A DNA stretch of 64,000 nt from Enterobacter chengduensis (lineage in GTDB: Bacteria; Pseudomonadota; Gammaproteobacteria; Enterobacterales; Enterobacteriaceae): assembly GCF_001984825.2 (NCBI RefSeq), contig NZ_CP043318.1:2356001-2420000 (forward strand), written 5' to 3'. The notes under the pieces are model-generated. The model ran no database searches and had not been told where the DNA came from. It worked only from the letters and a program-made list of their open reading frames with translations. The position numbers and the translations under genes are program-made. Of the stretch, positions 36,946 to 45,785 are shown one piece after another. The stretch's first letter is position 1, and each line of letters begins with the position of its first letter.

Positions 36946-37872
36946 ATGAACAAACTCGATGCCTTTATTCAGCACGCGGTCAGCTCGGTTCCCGTTAGCG
37001 GTACGTCGCTTATCTCCTCGCTGTACGGTGACGCGCTTTCCCATCGCGGCGGTGAGATTTGGCTCGGCAGCCTCGCAGCCCTGCTGGAAGGCATGGGGTT
37101 TGGCGAGCGCTTCGTGCGCACCGCGCTGTTTCGCCTCAACAAAGAGGGCTGGCTGGACGTCTCGCGCATCGGGCGCCGCAGCTTTTACCGCCTGAGCGAC
37201 AAAGGGCTGCGCCTGACGCGTCGCGCGGAGAATAAGATCTACCGCGCCGAGCTGCCCGCCTGGGACGGCAAATGGCTGCTGCTGCTCTCCGAGGGGCTGG
37301 ACAAAACCACCCTTGCCGACGTTAAAAAGCAGCTGATCTGGCAGGGGTTTGGCACGCTGGCACCGAGCCTGATGGCTTCGCCGTCGCAGCATCTGGCCGA
37401 CGTACAATCGCTACTGCATGATGCGGGCGTGGCGGAGAACGTGATTTTTTTTGAAGCCCACTCGCCGCTGGCGCTCTCCCGCGCCGCGCTGCGCTCACGC
37501 GTAGAAGAGTGCTGGCAGCTGACCGAGCAAAACGCGATGTACGAGTCGTTTATCACCTCGTTCCGGCCGCTGCTGCCGCTGCTGAAAGAGGCCGCGCCGG
37601 AGGAGCTGACGCCGGAACGCTGTTTTCAGATCCAGCTCCTGCTGATTCATTTTTATCGTCGCGTGGTGCTGAAGGACCCGCTGCTGCCGGAAGAACTGCT
37701 GCCCGCGCACTGGGCGGGACAAAGCGCCCGGCAGCTCTGCATTAACATCTATCAGCGTGTCGCGCCGGGGGCGCTGGCGTTTGTCAGCGAGAAGGGCGAA
37801 ACCTCCGTGGGCGAACTGCCCGTGCCCGGCACGCTCTACTATCAACGCTTTGGCGGTCTTACGAGCGCATAA
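36946..37872 (+). CDS. paaX: PaaX, phenylacetyl-CoA-responsive repressor
   Basis: 308 residues from the ATG at 36946, which matches the E. coli start M-x-KLD; another in-frame ATG lies 9 bp upstream, inside the presumed operator. E. coli PaaX is 316 residues, so this C terminus is slightly shorter. It is a GntR-like winged-helix repressor (DNA-binding part about 15-90, LIWQGFG and ECW in the ligand and dimer region) that leaves DNA when phenylacetyl-CoA accumulates. 9 bp before paaY. Confidence 0.95.
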   Translation: MNKLDAFIQHAVSSVPVSGTSLISSLYGDALSHRGGEIWLGSLAALLEGMGFGERFVRTALFRLNKEGWLDVSRIGRRSFYRLSDKGLRLTRRAENKIYRAELPAWDGKWLLLLSEGLDKTTLADVKKQLIWQGFGTLAPSLMASPSQHLADVQSLLHDAGVAENVIFFEAHSPLALSRAALRSRVEECWQLTEQNAMYESFITSFRPLLPLLKEAAPEELTPERCFQIQLLLIHFYRRVVLKDPLLPEELLPAHWAGQSARQLCINIYQRVAPGALAFVSEKGETSVGELPVPGTLYYQRFGGLTSA

Positions 37873-37881
37873 GGAGGGAAG

Positions 37882-38478
37882 ATGCCTGTTTATCAAATTG
37901 ACGGCCTGACGCCGGTGGTGCCGGACGAGAGCTACGTTCACCCGACGGCGGTGCTGATTGGCGACGTGATTCTGGGCAAAGGCGTTTATGTCGGCCCTAA
38001 CGCCAGCCTGCGCGGCGATTTTGGACGCATTGTGGTGAAAGACGGTGCCAACATTCAGGATAACTGCGTCATGCACGGCTTCCCGGAGCAGGATACGGTG
38101 GTGGAAGAGGACGGGCACATCGGCCACAGCGCCATTCTCCACGGCTGCATTATCCGCCGCAACGCGCTGGTGGGCATGAACGCGGTGGTGATGGACGGCG
38201 CGGTGATCGGTGAAAACAGCATCGTCGGCGCGGCGGCGTTCGTGAAGGCGAAAGCGGAGATGCCCGCCAACCATTTGATCATCGGCAGCCCGGCCAAAGC
38301 GATCCGCGAGCTGAGCGAGCAGGAGCTGGCCTGGAAGCAGCAGGGCACGCGCGAGTATCAGGTGCTGGTGGAGCGCTGCAAGCTGACGATGCATCAGGTC
38401 GAGCCGCTGCGCGAGGCTGAGCCTGACCGCAAGCGGCTGACGTTTGATGAGAATTTACGGCCGAAGTCGGCGGTGTAG
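37882..38478 (+). CDS. paaY: PaaY, hexapeptide-repeat thioesterase
   Basis: 198-residue left-handed beta-helix protein of the gamma-carbonic-anhydrase-like group, with repeats such as [20 protein letters not shown] and metal-ligand histidines in HGFPEQ, HIGHSA and LHGC. In E. coli it is a thioesterase needed for efficient phenylacetate breakdown. AAGGAGG precedes the ATG. Probably one transcript with paaX. Confidence 0.95.
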   Translation: MPVYQIDGLTPVVPDESYVHPTAVLIGDVILGKGVYVGPNASLRGDFGRIVVKDGANIQDNCVMHGFPEQDTVVEEDGHIGHSAILHGCIIRRNALVGMNAVVMDGAVIGENSIVGAAAFVKAKAEMPANHLIIGSPAKAIRELSEQELAWKQQGTREYQVLVERCKLTMHQVEPLREAEPDRKRLTFDENLRPKSAV

Positions 38479-38814
38479 GGGGGAAGATCCGCTTCGCGGT
38501 GAGTTCAAAGGGGCGGTGCAACGCTATCCTTAATCAAGGGGACGTAGCCATAAAAAGATGAACTCGGATTAACTACACTCCAGAGAAAATGGCGGGGGAA
38601 ATGGCTGAAGCACTCAAACGGTAGAATAGCACCCTCTACCTTTGAGTATTTATTGAATGATCTCCTTGCCCGGATGGCATACTCCTCTTTATATTTTTAC
38701 GCATATACCCATGCGCCAATGACAAAATGTGACACTCCGCTGGATATAATCACACTTTGCAAAGAGACTCGGTCGATTGTTTTCCGACCTGCTGCCGCGA
38801 ACAAGGAGAAAGTT
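38479..38814 (+). promoter_or_regulatory. Gap between paaY and the unknown island: hairpin and promoter
   Basis: Holds a hairpin at 38612-38647 (ACTCAAA and GGTAGA arms pairing with TCTACC and TTTGAGT, one bulged base, tail ATTTATT), probably ending the paaXY transcript, and a perfect TATAAT at 38745-38750, 64 bp before the GTG start of the next gene. No well-spaced TTGACA was found. Base composition turns AT-rich here, marking the island edge. Confidence 0.5.
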
Positions 38815-40467
38815 GTGAATAACGTTAATACCTTCCTTAAGGAAAATTTACCTTCAGTCAGTAAGAATATTTTTGTTGCGCCCGGCATTCCTGAAAAAAA
38901 ACTAAATAACGTCGCTAAATCATTCAATGTTGCAGATAATTTGAATGCCGTGCTGGCGATTTATGATAATACGGTATTTGGTAGTGCAAAAGATGGCATC
39001 GTGTTTACCGGTGAAAAACTCGTTATAAAAGAAGCCTTTGAAAGTCCTTATGAGGTGTACTACAACAATATTGAAGCAGTAGAATATAAAGAAGACGTCA
39101 CGGTAAATGACAAAGGCAAGGAAAAGCGAACGGAGTCTGTTTCCCTCAGACTAAAAAGCGGCGAGGTAAAACCCCTTAAAAGTTTGATGGAGTGCAACTA
39201 TAAGACCCTCAGCGATATCCTTAAGCATGCCATCAGTGACTTTGATGAGTTCAAAGAAGAAGACCAGCTCATCACCCTGGCCGAAATGCCAGAAGCGCTC
39301 AAGGTGGCTTATGTCAAAATCATCGTCAACATGGCGTTCTCAGATGACGGTCAGGTTGATAAAAAAGAATTTGCTGAAATTCTCTTGTTGATGACCCGAC
39401 TGGAGCTAACGACCGAATCTCGCTTTACGCTACGGAGCTATATCGGTGCAGAATCCAGTCTGGTACCGGTTGAAGAACTCATTGCGATCGTTGATCGTGA
39501 ATGCGTACCAAGCCATAACAAGTCAATAAAAATCTCTCTTGCTAAAGACCTGATTAGCATTTTCATGAGCGTTAATGACGGTGAATATAAAAACTTTCCA
39601 TTTCTTCAACAGGTGCAACCTTTACTGGGCGTAACTGACGACGAAATTGAACTCGCAGTGATGGTTATACAGCAAGACGTTAAGATGTTGCGCGAAGATT
39701 TCTCAGACGATGCGCTGAAACGCAGCATGAAAGAGCTGACGGCAAAAGCCGGGGCGGTGGGTGTGCCGCTTGCTGCCGTCTATCTCTCTGGCTCTGTCAT
39801 TGGTATGTCCGCCGCGGGCATCACTTCAGGCCTCGCAACGCTTGGGCTCGGCGGCGTGCTGGGGTTTTCAAGTATGGCAACGGGTATTGGCGTTGCGGTG
39901 CTGTTGGGTGTGGGGGCCTATAAAGGGATTCGTCACCTTACCGGGGCCAACGAGCTGGATAAAACCAAGCGCCGGGAGCTTATGCTCAATGAAGTCATTA
40001 AGCAAACGCAGTCCACGCTGTCCGCGCTAATTAACGATCTGAATTATATCTCTGGAAAATTTAATGACGCCCTGGACGCGCATAATCGCCAGGGAGAAAA
40101 AATTCAAAAACTCCAGAAGATGATGAGCGCATTGACCGGTGCGGCGGATGAACTGAACAAGAAATCAAATAAAATGCAGAATAGTGCACTTAAACTTAAG
40201 TGTCCTGTCTATCTTGACGAGGCCAAACTTAGTTCGCTGACTCGAGAACCGATCAAAAAACAATTCTATGATATTGTGCTTTCATTCTATGAAGAATGTA
40301 TTGTTGAAGAGCAACACGAGGGTAAGCGTGTTGAAGTGAAAAAACGCAAGATTAAAGAGGACGCATCCACTCAGCAATTAGAAAAACTTGCCGCCATCTT
40401 CGAAGGCATTGGCTATTTCAGAGCAGGGGACGTAATCAAAGGTAAGCTGACCGGACTGTTCTCATAA
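38815..40467 (+). CDS. Unknown protein: PH-like, TerB-like, glycine-rich hydrophobic and coiled-coil parts
   Basis: 550 residues from GTG at 38815, which has AAGGAG seven bases upstream; the frame opens earlier (ATG 38653) but that part covers the TATAAT box and looks non-coding. I do not recognise the protein. A beta-rich region (about 15-130, with KDGIVFTGEKLVIKE) resembles bacterial PH-like domains; a helical region (about 155-305) carries two acidic DG-type loops (DDGQVDKKEF and NDGEYKNF) as in TerB-like domains; residues about 312-372 are glycine-rich and hydrophobic and could insert in membrane; a coiled coil (about 380-460) and charged tail follow. Stop and next start overlap by one base. 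AT-richer than its neighbours. Confidence 0.8.
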   Translation: MNNVNTFLKENLPSVSKNIFVAPGIPEKKLNNVAKSFNVADNLNAVLAIYDNTVFGSAKDGIVFTGEKLVIKEAFESPYEVYYNNIEAVEYKEDVTVNDKGKEKRTESVSLRLKSGEVKPLKSLMECNYKTLSDILKHAISDFDEFKEEDQLITLAEMPEALKVAYVKIIVNMAFSDDGQVDKKEFAEILLLMTRLELTTESRFTLRSYIGAESSLVPVEELIAIVDRECVPSHNKSIKISLAKDLISIFMSVNDGEYKNFPFLQQVQPLLGVTDDEIELAVMVIQQDVKMLREDFSDDALKRSMKELTAKAGAVGVPLAAVYLSGSVIGMSAAGITSGLATLGLGGVLGFSSMATGIGVAVLLGVGAYKGIRHLTGANELDKTKRRELMLNEVIKQTQSTLSALINDLNYISGKFNDALDAHNRQGEKIQKLQKMMSALTGAADELNKKSNKMQNSALKLKCPVYLDEAKLSSLTREPIKKQFYDIVLSFYEECIVEEQHEGKRVEVKKRKIKEDASTQQLEKLAAIFEGIGYFRAGDVIKGKLTGLFS

Positions 40468-41957
40468 TGAAAAAAACGGATACTCAGGTATCGGCCTTGC
40501 TGGTGCAGAAGCACCAGCTTGATCAAAGCGAGAGTCAACTGGCTGACCTTGATGCCGCTCTGGAAGCGCTTAACGCTTTGCAAACTGATGCCGATGCAGC
40601 CTTAGATGAAATGATTCTGGCCATGGATGATGTACTGGAACACGCAGGTATCACCTTTGATGCGCATTCTAATCCAGCGCTTTCCAGCGAATTTAACGAT
40701 TACCTTGAATCCGATTTGACCCCGTCATCGTCCAGTATCCGTAAACTGTCGATGATAGAAACCATCGCGTTTTCTCACGATACGGACTGGGAAACCTATT
40801 CCCAGTCCGTCACGCACTATGCCCATCAGCACAATATTGACGTCATGGTCGATCCGTTTAGCTCTCTGATGTCCACAAGCCAGAGAATTGCTCTGGAAAA
40901 ACGCATTCAGGATGACTTTACCTTAAAGACCGCTCGCTGCGACAAATATGATTACACGATCGCTGGCACCTGCGGCGTTATTGGCGGGCTTATCGATATT
41001 TTTCTGGTAGGCATGCCCGGTGAAGGAAAGCTGACACAGTTTGCAGATAATGCGGTGGACGGCGCCGTTGAGAAATTCGCCTCAGCCTTTGGATGGAAAG
41101 GCGGTTCGGAAGGGAGCGATCCAACAAAAAGCGCTATTGGTTTTCTGGAGAGAAAATTTAAGGTCAACTATGACCATCGGCATGGCGGAGATGTTGACGG
41201 TCTGTTCAGGATGAACACGAAGAATCACCATATCAAAAGTCTCGCTCACTCCCCGGACCTGGTCGGATTATTTTTCTCGATTCTTGACCAATTTACCAGC
41301 ACTGCACATTTTGTGTCAGACGGAAAACTGATCGCCGTAGATACCGAAACGTTTGAGCTCAAAGGGAATAATTTTGTCTCTAAGGTGTTCAGCGGTTTCG
41401 TCAACTGGATTGGCCACCTTTTCTCTGATATGGCGGGTTCCTCCGGTGCTGCAGGGAGAGGCTCTGGCATTCCTATCCCTTTCTTTTCGTTACTTCAGTT
41501 TATTAACGTGGGTGAATTTGGCCAGCATCGCCAGTCTTTTGCGACTGTCGCTGTACAGGTTTTTGAGAAAGGATATGACTTACGGCATGGATTAGCGATG
41601 GCGATCCCCGTCCTGACTACCGAGCTGCTTGTGCGGATAACCTGGACAGTAAAGCAACGTTGCTACCACAAGAAGGCATGGGGGGAGTGTATTCCTTCCG
41701 CAACTAACCCCGAGCTACGACGAATGTTGCTGGTGGCGCATGGAACCTTGTGCTTGATGGATGCAGGAGATGCGGCGCTGCGTTCAGGAGGAGAAATGAT
41801 TCAGTTCCTCCTGAGAACGAACCTCATAGGCTGGGTGAGGTTTGGAACGCTTGCGGTTAAAGAACTCCACGTCTGGTATAAGGCTGGCGGAATTGATGTG
41901 AGTGCCGTAGATGAATATCTGGATCAGGACCTGCGACGAATGCTAAAAGCGGGTTAA
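40467..41957 (+). CDS. Unknown 496-residue partner protein with GGLIDIF motif
   Basis: Not recognised. It begins on the last base of the preceding stop (TAATG), so the two are translationally coupled. A coiled coil (about 8-58) is followed by a helical part and a single strongly hydrophobic segment YTIAGTCGVIGGLIDIFLVG at about 163-182. After it come a histidine-rich stretch YDHRHGGDVDG and NHHIKSLAHSPDLVG (about 236-266) and a second hydrophobic region at about 307-345. From memory, unverified, similar DYxIA-x3-G-x-IGGLID plus SLxHxP patterns occur in uncharacterised proteins of distant bacteria, which would suit a mobile two-gene system. Confidence 0.8.
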   Translation: MKKTDTQVSALLVQKHQLDQSESQLADLDAALEALNALQTDADAALDEMILAMDDVLEHAGITFDAHSNPALSSEFNDYLESDLTPSSSSIRKLSMIETIAFSHDTDWETYSQSVTHYAHQHNIDVMVDPFSSLMSTSQRIALEKRIQDDFTLKTARCDKYDYTIAGTCGVIGGLIDIFLVGMPGEGKLTQFADNAVDGAVEKFASAFGWKGGSEGSDPTKSAIGFLERKFKVNYDHRHGGDVDGLFRMNTKNHHIKSLAHSPDLVGLFFSILDQFTSTAHFVSDGKLIAVDTETFELKGNNFVSKVFSGFVNWIGHLFSDMAGSSGAAGRGSGIPIPFFSLLQFINVGEFGQHRQSFATVAVQVFEKGYDLRHGLAMAIPVLTTELLVRITWTVKQRCYHKKAWGECIPSATNPELRRMLLVAHGTLCLMDAGDAALRSGGEMIQFLLRTNLIGWVRFGTLAVKELHVWYKAGGIDVSAVDEYLDQDLRRMLKAG

Positions 41958-42048
41958 GGCTATGACCGCATGGTACCCGTAAAGTATGCTAAAATTTGCA
42001 CTGTAATAAGCTGCCATCATTTCAATACGTTTGCCAAAGTGAGTGAAG

Positions 42049-42597
42049 ATGGGTAATACGCTACATAAGCAGGCAGATCGGAAAACATACCCCGCATGGC
42101 TTTGGTGCGGAAGTTTATATCTGATCGCACTCCCGTGCTCTGCAGATGAAATTAATCTTTACTCACTAAACACGGGCTCATACGTTTATCATCTCACTCA
42201 CAACCACGGCCAATACACGGAGAACTTTGAGAATAAATTTATATCCGTGGAGAGGAAGTTCTCCGATGATTCGCAATATAGTTTTGTATTAGGCACCATG
42301 AAAAATAGCTTTAATGACAGATGCCTGGCGGCCGGCGTAAGAAGGGATTGGGCGGGGTGGGATAACGGTTGGGTTTTTAAAGGCATATATGGATATGTGG
42401 GTGAGTTTTTCTTCGATACTTTTGACGATTGCGGTGACCATGGCTCATACCATGACTTTAAAAAAGTCACGGGCATTGGGTTCTCCCCTTACATCTATCA
42501 CGGCTTTCAATATAATTTCACGTCCTATTTTGGGATGGATGTCGGCCTGATAATACCCTCCGTATTTGTTATAACGGCACAATGGAGCTTTAGATAA
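42049..42597 (+). CDS. Putative outer-membrane beta-barrel protein
   Basis: 182 residues, unknown. A hydrophobic segment WLWCGSLYLIALPCSADE looks like a signal peptide after a charged start. The mature part is rich in aromatic residues in alternating patterns (for example GWVFKGIYGYVGEFFF) and ends in an aromatic residue and arginine (TAQWSFR), as in small outer-membrane barrels such as PagP-like or phage-encoded proteins. Two cysteines (RCLAAG and DDCGD) could form a disulfide. ATG at 42049; GTG two codons earlier is possible. AT-rich like the preceding pair, 91 bp downstream of it. Confidence 0.6.
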   Translation: MGNTLHKQADRKTYPAWLWCGSLYLIALPCSADEINLYSLNTGSYVYHLTHNHGQYTENFENKFISVERKFSDDSQYSFVLGTMKNSFNDRCLAAGVRRDWAGWDNGWVFKGIYGYVGEFFFDTFDDCGDHGSYHDFKKVTGIGFSPYIYHGFQYNFTSYFGMDVGLIIPSVFVITAQWSFR

Positions 42598-42643
42598 ATT
42601 CTCCCGGCTCTTTTTTACGCCACAAAACGGCGCTTACCTGACC

Positions 42644-43213
42644 TTAAATACAGGGCCCGGTGGCGCATCCGTACATCATGTACAGTGGGAATAATGGTAC
42701 TAATGGGATCAGGGCGACGGTTCCCAGGGTACTCAGCGTTTGAGTCTTATCATTGATTGATACCACCACGGGCTGTTCTAACCTATAAGGCGCGGCCATT
42801 TCTGAGGCATCCGATGAAGACCAAAACCCTGCAGCCTTAAACAACACACCGAGGCGATCGTTATCAATCTGCAACGCCTGATACTCGTTGACCAGTTCGG
42901 TATGCTGCCGGGGATCCAGTTTGCGTTTATCAATCACAACAAGGTACTCCGCCGTGACTTCATGTTGTTCCACAACAAAATTAACCCGCACGCCGGAAGC
43001 CTGTTGATGAAAACGTTCATAAAATGTCTTATAACGCTGATACTCCTGGGGCACGCCGCTGCGGAAAAAACGGTAGCTGTGTTTAGCTGAGCTGGCAATA
43101 ATGCCGGATTCAATAGGCTTAACGGCGATAATTGTTTCAGTGGGCGGCAAGTTTGGCGCACTTGTACACCCCGCGAGGATAATCATCCCCAGCAGCGCTA
43201 AATATTTCCTCAT
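42644..43213 (-). CDS. Unknown lipoprotein
   Basis: 189-residue protein with a lipoprotein signal and lipobox ILAGCTS (cysteine at residue 16 from the ATG at 43213, which has AAGGA upstream; the ATG at 43222 is too close to it). A hydrophobic segment LGTVALIPLVPLFPLYMMYG near the C terminus is unusual for a lipoprotein and could be a second membrane contact. I do not recognise the family. Convergent with the barrel gene. Confidence 0.7.
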   Translation of the reverse strand: MRKYLALLGMIILAGCTSAPNLPPTETIIAVKPIESGIIASSAKHSYRFFRSGVPQEYQRYKTFYERFHQQASGVRVNFVVEQHEVTAEYLVVIDKRKLDPRQHTELVNEYQALQIDNDRLGVLFKAAGFWSSSDASEMAAPYRLEQPVVVSINDKTQTLSTLGTVALIPLVPLFPLYMMYGCATGPCI

Positions 43214-43308
43214 TTCTGTCATTCCTTGTTAACTCTTTGGGCTCTGACATCAGAACAATTGTTTAAAACGGGGCTTATCGGTGTTGAATCCTCGGTATCA
43301 AACCCGCG

Positions 43309-43746
43309 CTAGCCCCGAAGCCACGGCGTATTCGTTAATCCCGTCAGCAGCCCCTCCGGGCTGAGCAGGCGGGTGACGGTTTGCCCCCACGGTTCCGTAC
43401 GGTTTGCCACCAGCAACCGATAGCCTTTTTCGCTCAGAATGCGGGTGGCCGAGCCCAGATCCTGAACCTCGTACTCAACCCATCCCTGCGGTATCGGGTG
43501 CTCTGCGGGCCAGCGTGCTTCTCCGAAGCAGGACATTGCCGCCTGCTCGAGAGGCCAGGCGGCGAAGTGCTTCACGCCTTTCAGCTGGCCCTCTTCAGCG
43601 AGCAGATAGTCGCTATTCCCCTCCATCGGCTTGAGCGGAAGGCCGAGTGTCTGGATATAAAACGCGGTGCTGGACGCGGTATCCCGCGAAACAGGACCGA
43701 AGCCGGCGACAAACAAGACATCAATTCCCGGTAGCGTCTGCGACAT
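43309..43746 (-). CDS. VOC-family (glyoxalase/dioxygenase-like) protein
   Basis: 145-residue protein of the vicinal-oxygen-chelate fold, with paired beta-alpha-beta units: VAGFGPVSRDTASSTAFYIQ in the first and WVEYEVQDLGSATRILSEKG in the second. Such proteins include glyoxalases, dioxygenases and antibiotic-binding proteins; no metal triad is certain, so the function is open. AGGAGGGG just before the ATG is a strong ribosome site. Confidence 0.8.
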   Translation of the reverse strand: MSQTLPGIDVLFVAGFGPVSRDTASSTAFYIQTLGLPLKPMEGNSDYLLAEEGQLKGVKHFAAWPLEQAAMSCFGEARWPAEHPIPQGWVEYEVQDLGSATRILSEKGYRLLVANRTEPWGQTVTRLLSPEGLLTGLTNTPWLRG

Positions 43747-44009
43747 ATCCCCTCCTGTATAACGTGAAATTACCCTGAATCTATCTTACGACCCGCTGAA
43801 ATACGACTCTCAATTCTGGTATCTTTCGCCCGGCGGTGTACATTTGCATGGGCGCTAAATTTATGCGGCGAGATAATCTTCACTACGAGAAATAAAACAT
43901 CGAGTGACGTAACCGCGCCATACAGGATTAGCTCATTGACCGTCCAGAATGGTATAACGTCCTGCGGCAATCGGGTTGCCGCCAACTGACCTCATTCATA
44001 AAGGTGTAT

Positions 44010-44486
44010 ATGAAACAAATTACGTTCAGTGACCTGCAGCAGCAAAGCGAGCAGGCCGCAAATTCTCCTCGCTTACGTGCGCATCGCAATTTACATCCTG
44101 AGCTGAGCGACCCGGTGCAGCGCCTGGCCATCGCGATGGAGCCCGGCACCTACGTTCGTCCCCATCGCCACCCGCACACGTTTGAACTGCTGACCGCGCT
44201 GAGCGGCCGCTTTCTGGTGCTGAATTTTGATGAGAGCGGTACCGTGACCCGGCGCGTGGTGCTGGGCGAAGAGTGCAAGGTGCTGGAGATGGATGCCGGA
44301 ACCTGGCATGCCGTGCTGTCGCTGGATAAAGGCGGCGTCATTTTTGAGGTGAAACACGGCGGCTACCAGCCCGTGCCCGAGCAGGACACCGCCCCGTGGT
44401 CACCGGCTGAAAACGCGCCCGGCACCGCGGAGCTGATGCAATGGTACGCCCGGGCGCAAGTGGGTGACGGCGGTTTTACCCTGTAA
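44010..44486 (+). CDS. WbuC-family cupin metalloprotein
   Basis: 158-residue cupin of the WbuC family, with the metal-site pattern RPHRHPHTFELL and a second histidine in GTWHAVLSL. WbuC homologues are often near O-antigen genes but also occur alone, as here, with unknown substrate. ATG at 44010 follows AAAGGTG; a GTG 6 bp upstream is less likely. Its 3' end overlaps the convergent oxidoreductase by 11 bp. Confidence 0.85.
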   Translation: MKQITFSDLQQQSEQAANSPRLRAHRNLHPELSDPVQRLAIAMEPGTYVRPHRHPHTFELLTALSGRFLVLNFDESGTVTRRVVLGEECKVLEMDAGTWHAVLSLDKGGVIFEVKHGGYQPVPEQDTAPWSPAENAPGTAELMQWYARAQVGDGGFTL

Positions 44487-45081
44487 TTGTGCTCTCAAGC
44501 CCCTGCAGGAAATCCTCAACCTGGGCAGACGTCGTCGTGTCTGCCTGGAAAAGAATGTCGAGCTTAACGTTCTTCAACCCGCAGAAGCCAAATACCCCTT
44601 CAATAATCTGGGTCTGAATCGCCGTTGAATAGCCGTGTTTGTCGAATCCGCCGGTATCGGTTCCGGCGGTGGCAATCAGGCGGACGGGAACGTCGCGCAA
44701 ATTGCCCACAATCCGGCCGTCGTCGGCCACCCTGTACGCCCAGTTCAGGGTTAATACGCGATCGAACCAGCCTTTCAGCAGCGCGGGTACCGACCACCAG
44801 TAAATGGGGAAGACAAACACCAGCATATCCGCCCGCTCGACGCGCTGCTGCTCGCGCAGAATATCGTCGGGAAGGGCGCTCGGATCGCCGTGATACAAAT
44901 CAAGATCGGCGCGAGACATGGCCGGATTAAACCCTTCGGCATGCAGATCGGCCATCTCCACCTGCGTACCCTGTTCACGCAGCTTCCCGGCAATGCGGGC
45001 GGCCAGCGAATGGGACAACGAATTGTCGACAGGGTGAGCCGTCACGATCAGTGCGTTATTAATGGCATGTATAGCAGACAT
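44476..45081 (-). CDS. NAD(P)H-dependent flavodoxin-like oxidoreductase
   Basis: 201-residue FMN/FAD quinone reductase of the flavodoxin-like (NQO1/MdaB/YwrO) family: ALIVTAHPVDNSLSHS phosphate loop and the FPIYWWSVPALLKGWFDRV signature. Probably two-electron reduction of quinones or azo/nitro compounds. GAGG precedes the ATG. Upstream lie a TTGACA / TAATAT promoter and an inverted repeat shared with the TetR gene's own upstream region. Confidence 0.9.
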   Translation of the reverse strand: MSAIHAINNALIVTAHPVDNSLSHSLAARIAGKLREQGTQVEMADLHAEGFNPAMSRADLDLYHGDPSALPDDILREQQRVERADMLVFVFPIYWWSVPALLKGWFDRVLTLNWAYRVADDGRIVGNLRDVPVRLIATAGTDTGGFDKHGYSTAIQTQIIEGVFGFCGLKNVKLDILFQADTTTSAQVEDFLQGLESTITG

Positions 45082-45112
45082 AGCGACCTCGAATGGGGGT
45101 GAATTGACGCCT

Positions 45113-45140
45113 ATATTACTATTGGTAACTTAGGTGTCAA
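45113..45140 (-). promoter_or_regulatory. Promoter and operator of the oxidoreductase
   Basis: Minus-strand -35 TTGACA (45135-45140) and -10 TAATAT (45113-45118) with a 16-bp spacer. Inside it, on the plus strand, TTACT-ATTG-GTA-AC-TTA (45116-45132) contains an inverted repeat TTAC...GTAA and matches the element at 45769-45785. Confidence 0.65.
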
Positions 45141-45154
45141 TCCGCCCCCGACGA

Positions 45155-45748
45155 TCATTTTGTGCTATTTACGTAGGTCTCCAGCACGCCGGTCATGGCG
45201 CCGCTGAGCGTATTTTCCGCCACGTTACGGGCGAGCACGCCGTTACCCGCGGCGGTGCTGAGCGCGTCCGCCGCGCCAATGATGGCCGTCAGCACCGCTT
45301 CTCCCTGTACGCCTTTCAGCACGACGAAGGGAGAAAGCGCGGTGCGCAGGCAGTCGGCACATTCGGCCACGCATGCCTCACGAAACGTCTGCAGCGCGCG
45401 GGAGCCGGACAGCGCCGCCGCAATGGGCCCGGTTTCCGGCCCGGCGGTAATGACGCAGTCGATATAGGCGGCGCTGAAAAAGCGAATCGTCTTCTCCAGC
45501 GTTTTGCCGTCGACCGCCAGCGTCTCGCGGAATTTCGCCAGCTGCCGATCGCTATAGTCCTGGTACAGCGCCATCAGTAACCCCTCACGATCGCCGAAGT
45601 GATCGTAGGGGATAGGCTTGGTCACGTTGGCCCGCTCGGCGAGATAGCCAAGCGTCAGCGCCTCGGTGCCTTGCTGGCGAACGATTCCGCGCGCCACCTC
45701 CAGCAGCTGCACGCGGCGGTCCTCTTTTCTTAAGCGCTTAACAACCAT
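45155..45748 (-). CDS. TetR/AcrR-family regulator
   Basis: 197 residues from the ATG at 45748 (GAGGAAAGC upstream); the frame opens further upstream inside the RND gene but without a good start. N-terminal helix-turn-helix of TetR type (TLGYLAERANVTKPIPYDHFGDREGLL). Lies between the RND permease and the oxidoreductase on the same strand. Shared 17-bp elements upstream of itself and of the oxidoreductase suggest it controls both. Confidence 0.88.
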   Translation of the reverse strand: MVVKRLRKEDRRVQLLEVARGIVRQQGTEALTLGYLAERANVTKPIPYDHFGDREGLLMALYQDYSDRQLAKFRETLAVDGKTLEKTIRFFSAAYIDCVITAGPETGPIAAALSGSRALQTFREACVAECADCLRTALSPFVVLKGVQGEAVLTAIIGAADALSTAAGNGVLARNVAENTLSGAMTGVLETYVNSTK

Positions 45749-45768
45749 GCTTTCCTCGGTTCTGTTAT

Positions 45769-45785
45769 TTACTGATAGTAGTTTA
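45769..45785. promoter_or_regulatory. TetR element upstream of its own gene
   Basis: TTACT-GATA-GTA-GT-TTA, matching TTACT-ATTG-GTA-AC-TTA at 45116-45132 at all defined positions. It overlaps the last codon of the RND permease. Confidence 0.45.

Noticed and set aside
38653..38814. Upstream extension of the TerB-like gene to an ATG at 38653
   Set aside because: Covers a hairpin tail and a TATAAT box; the GTG at 38815 has a proper AAGGAG.
43770..43985. 71-codon frame on the minus strand between the VOC and WbuC genes
   Set aside because: No ribosome site and no recognisable family; could be a decayed fragment but support is too weak. The 263-bp gap otherwise shows nothing clear.
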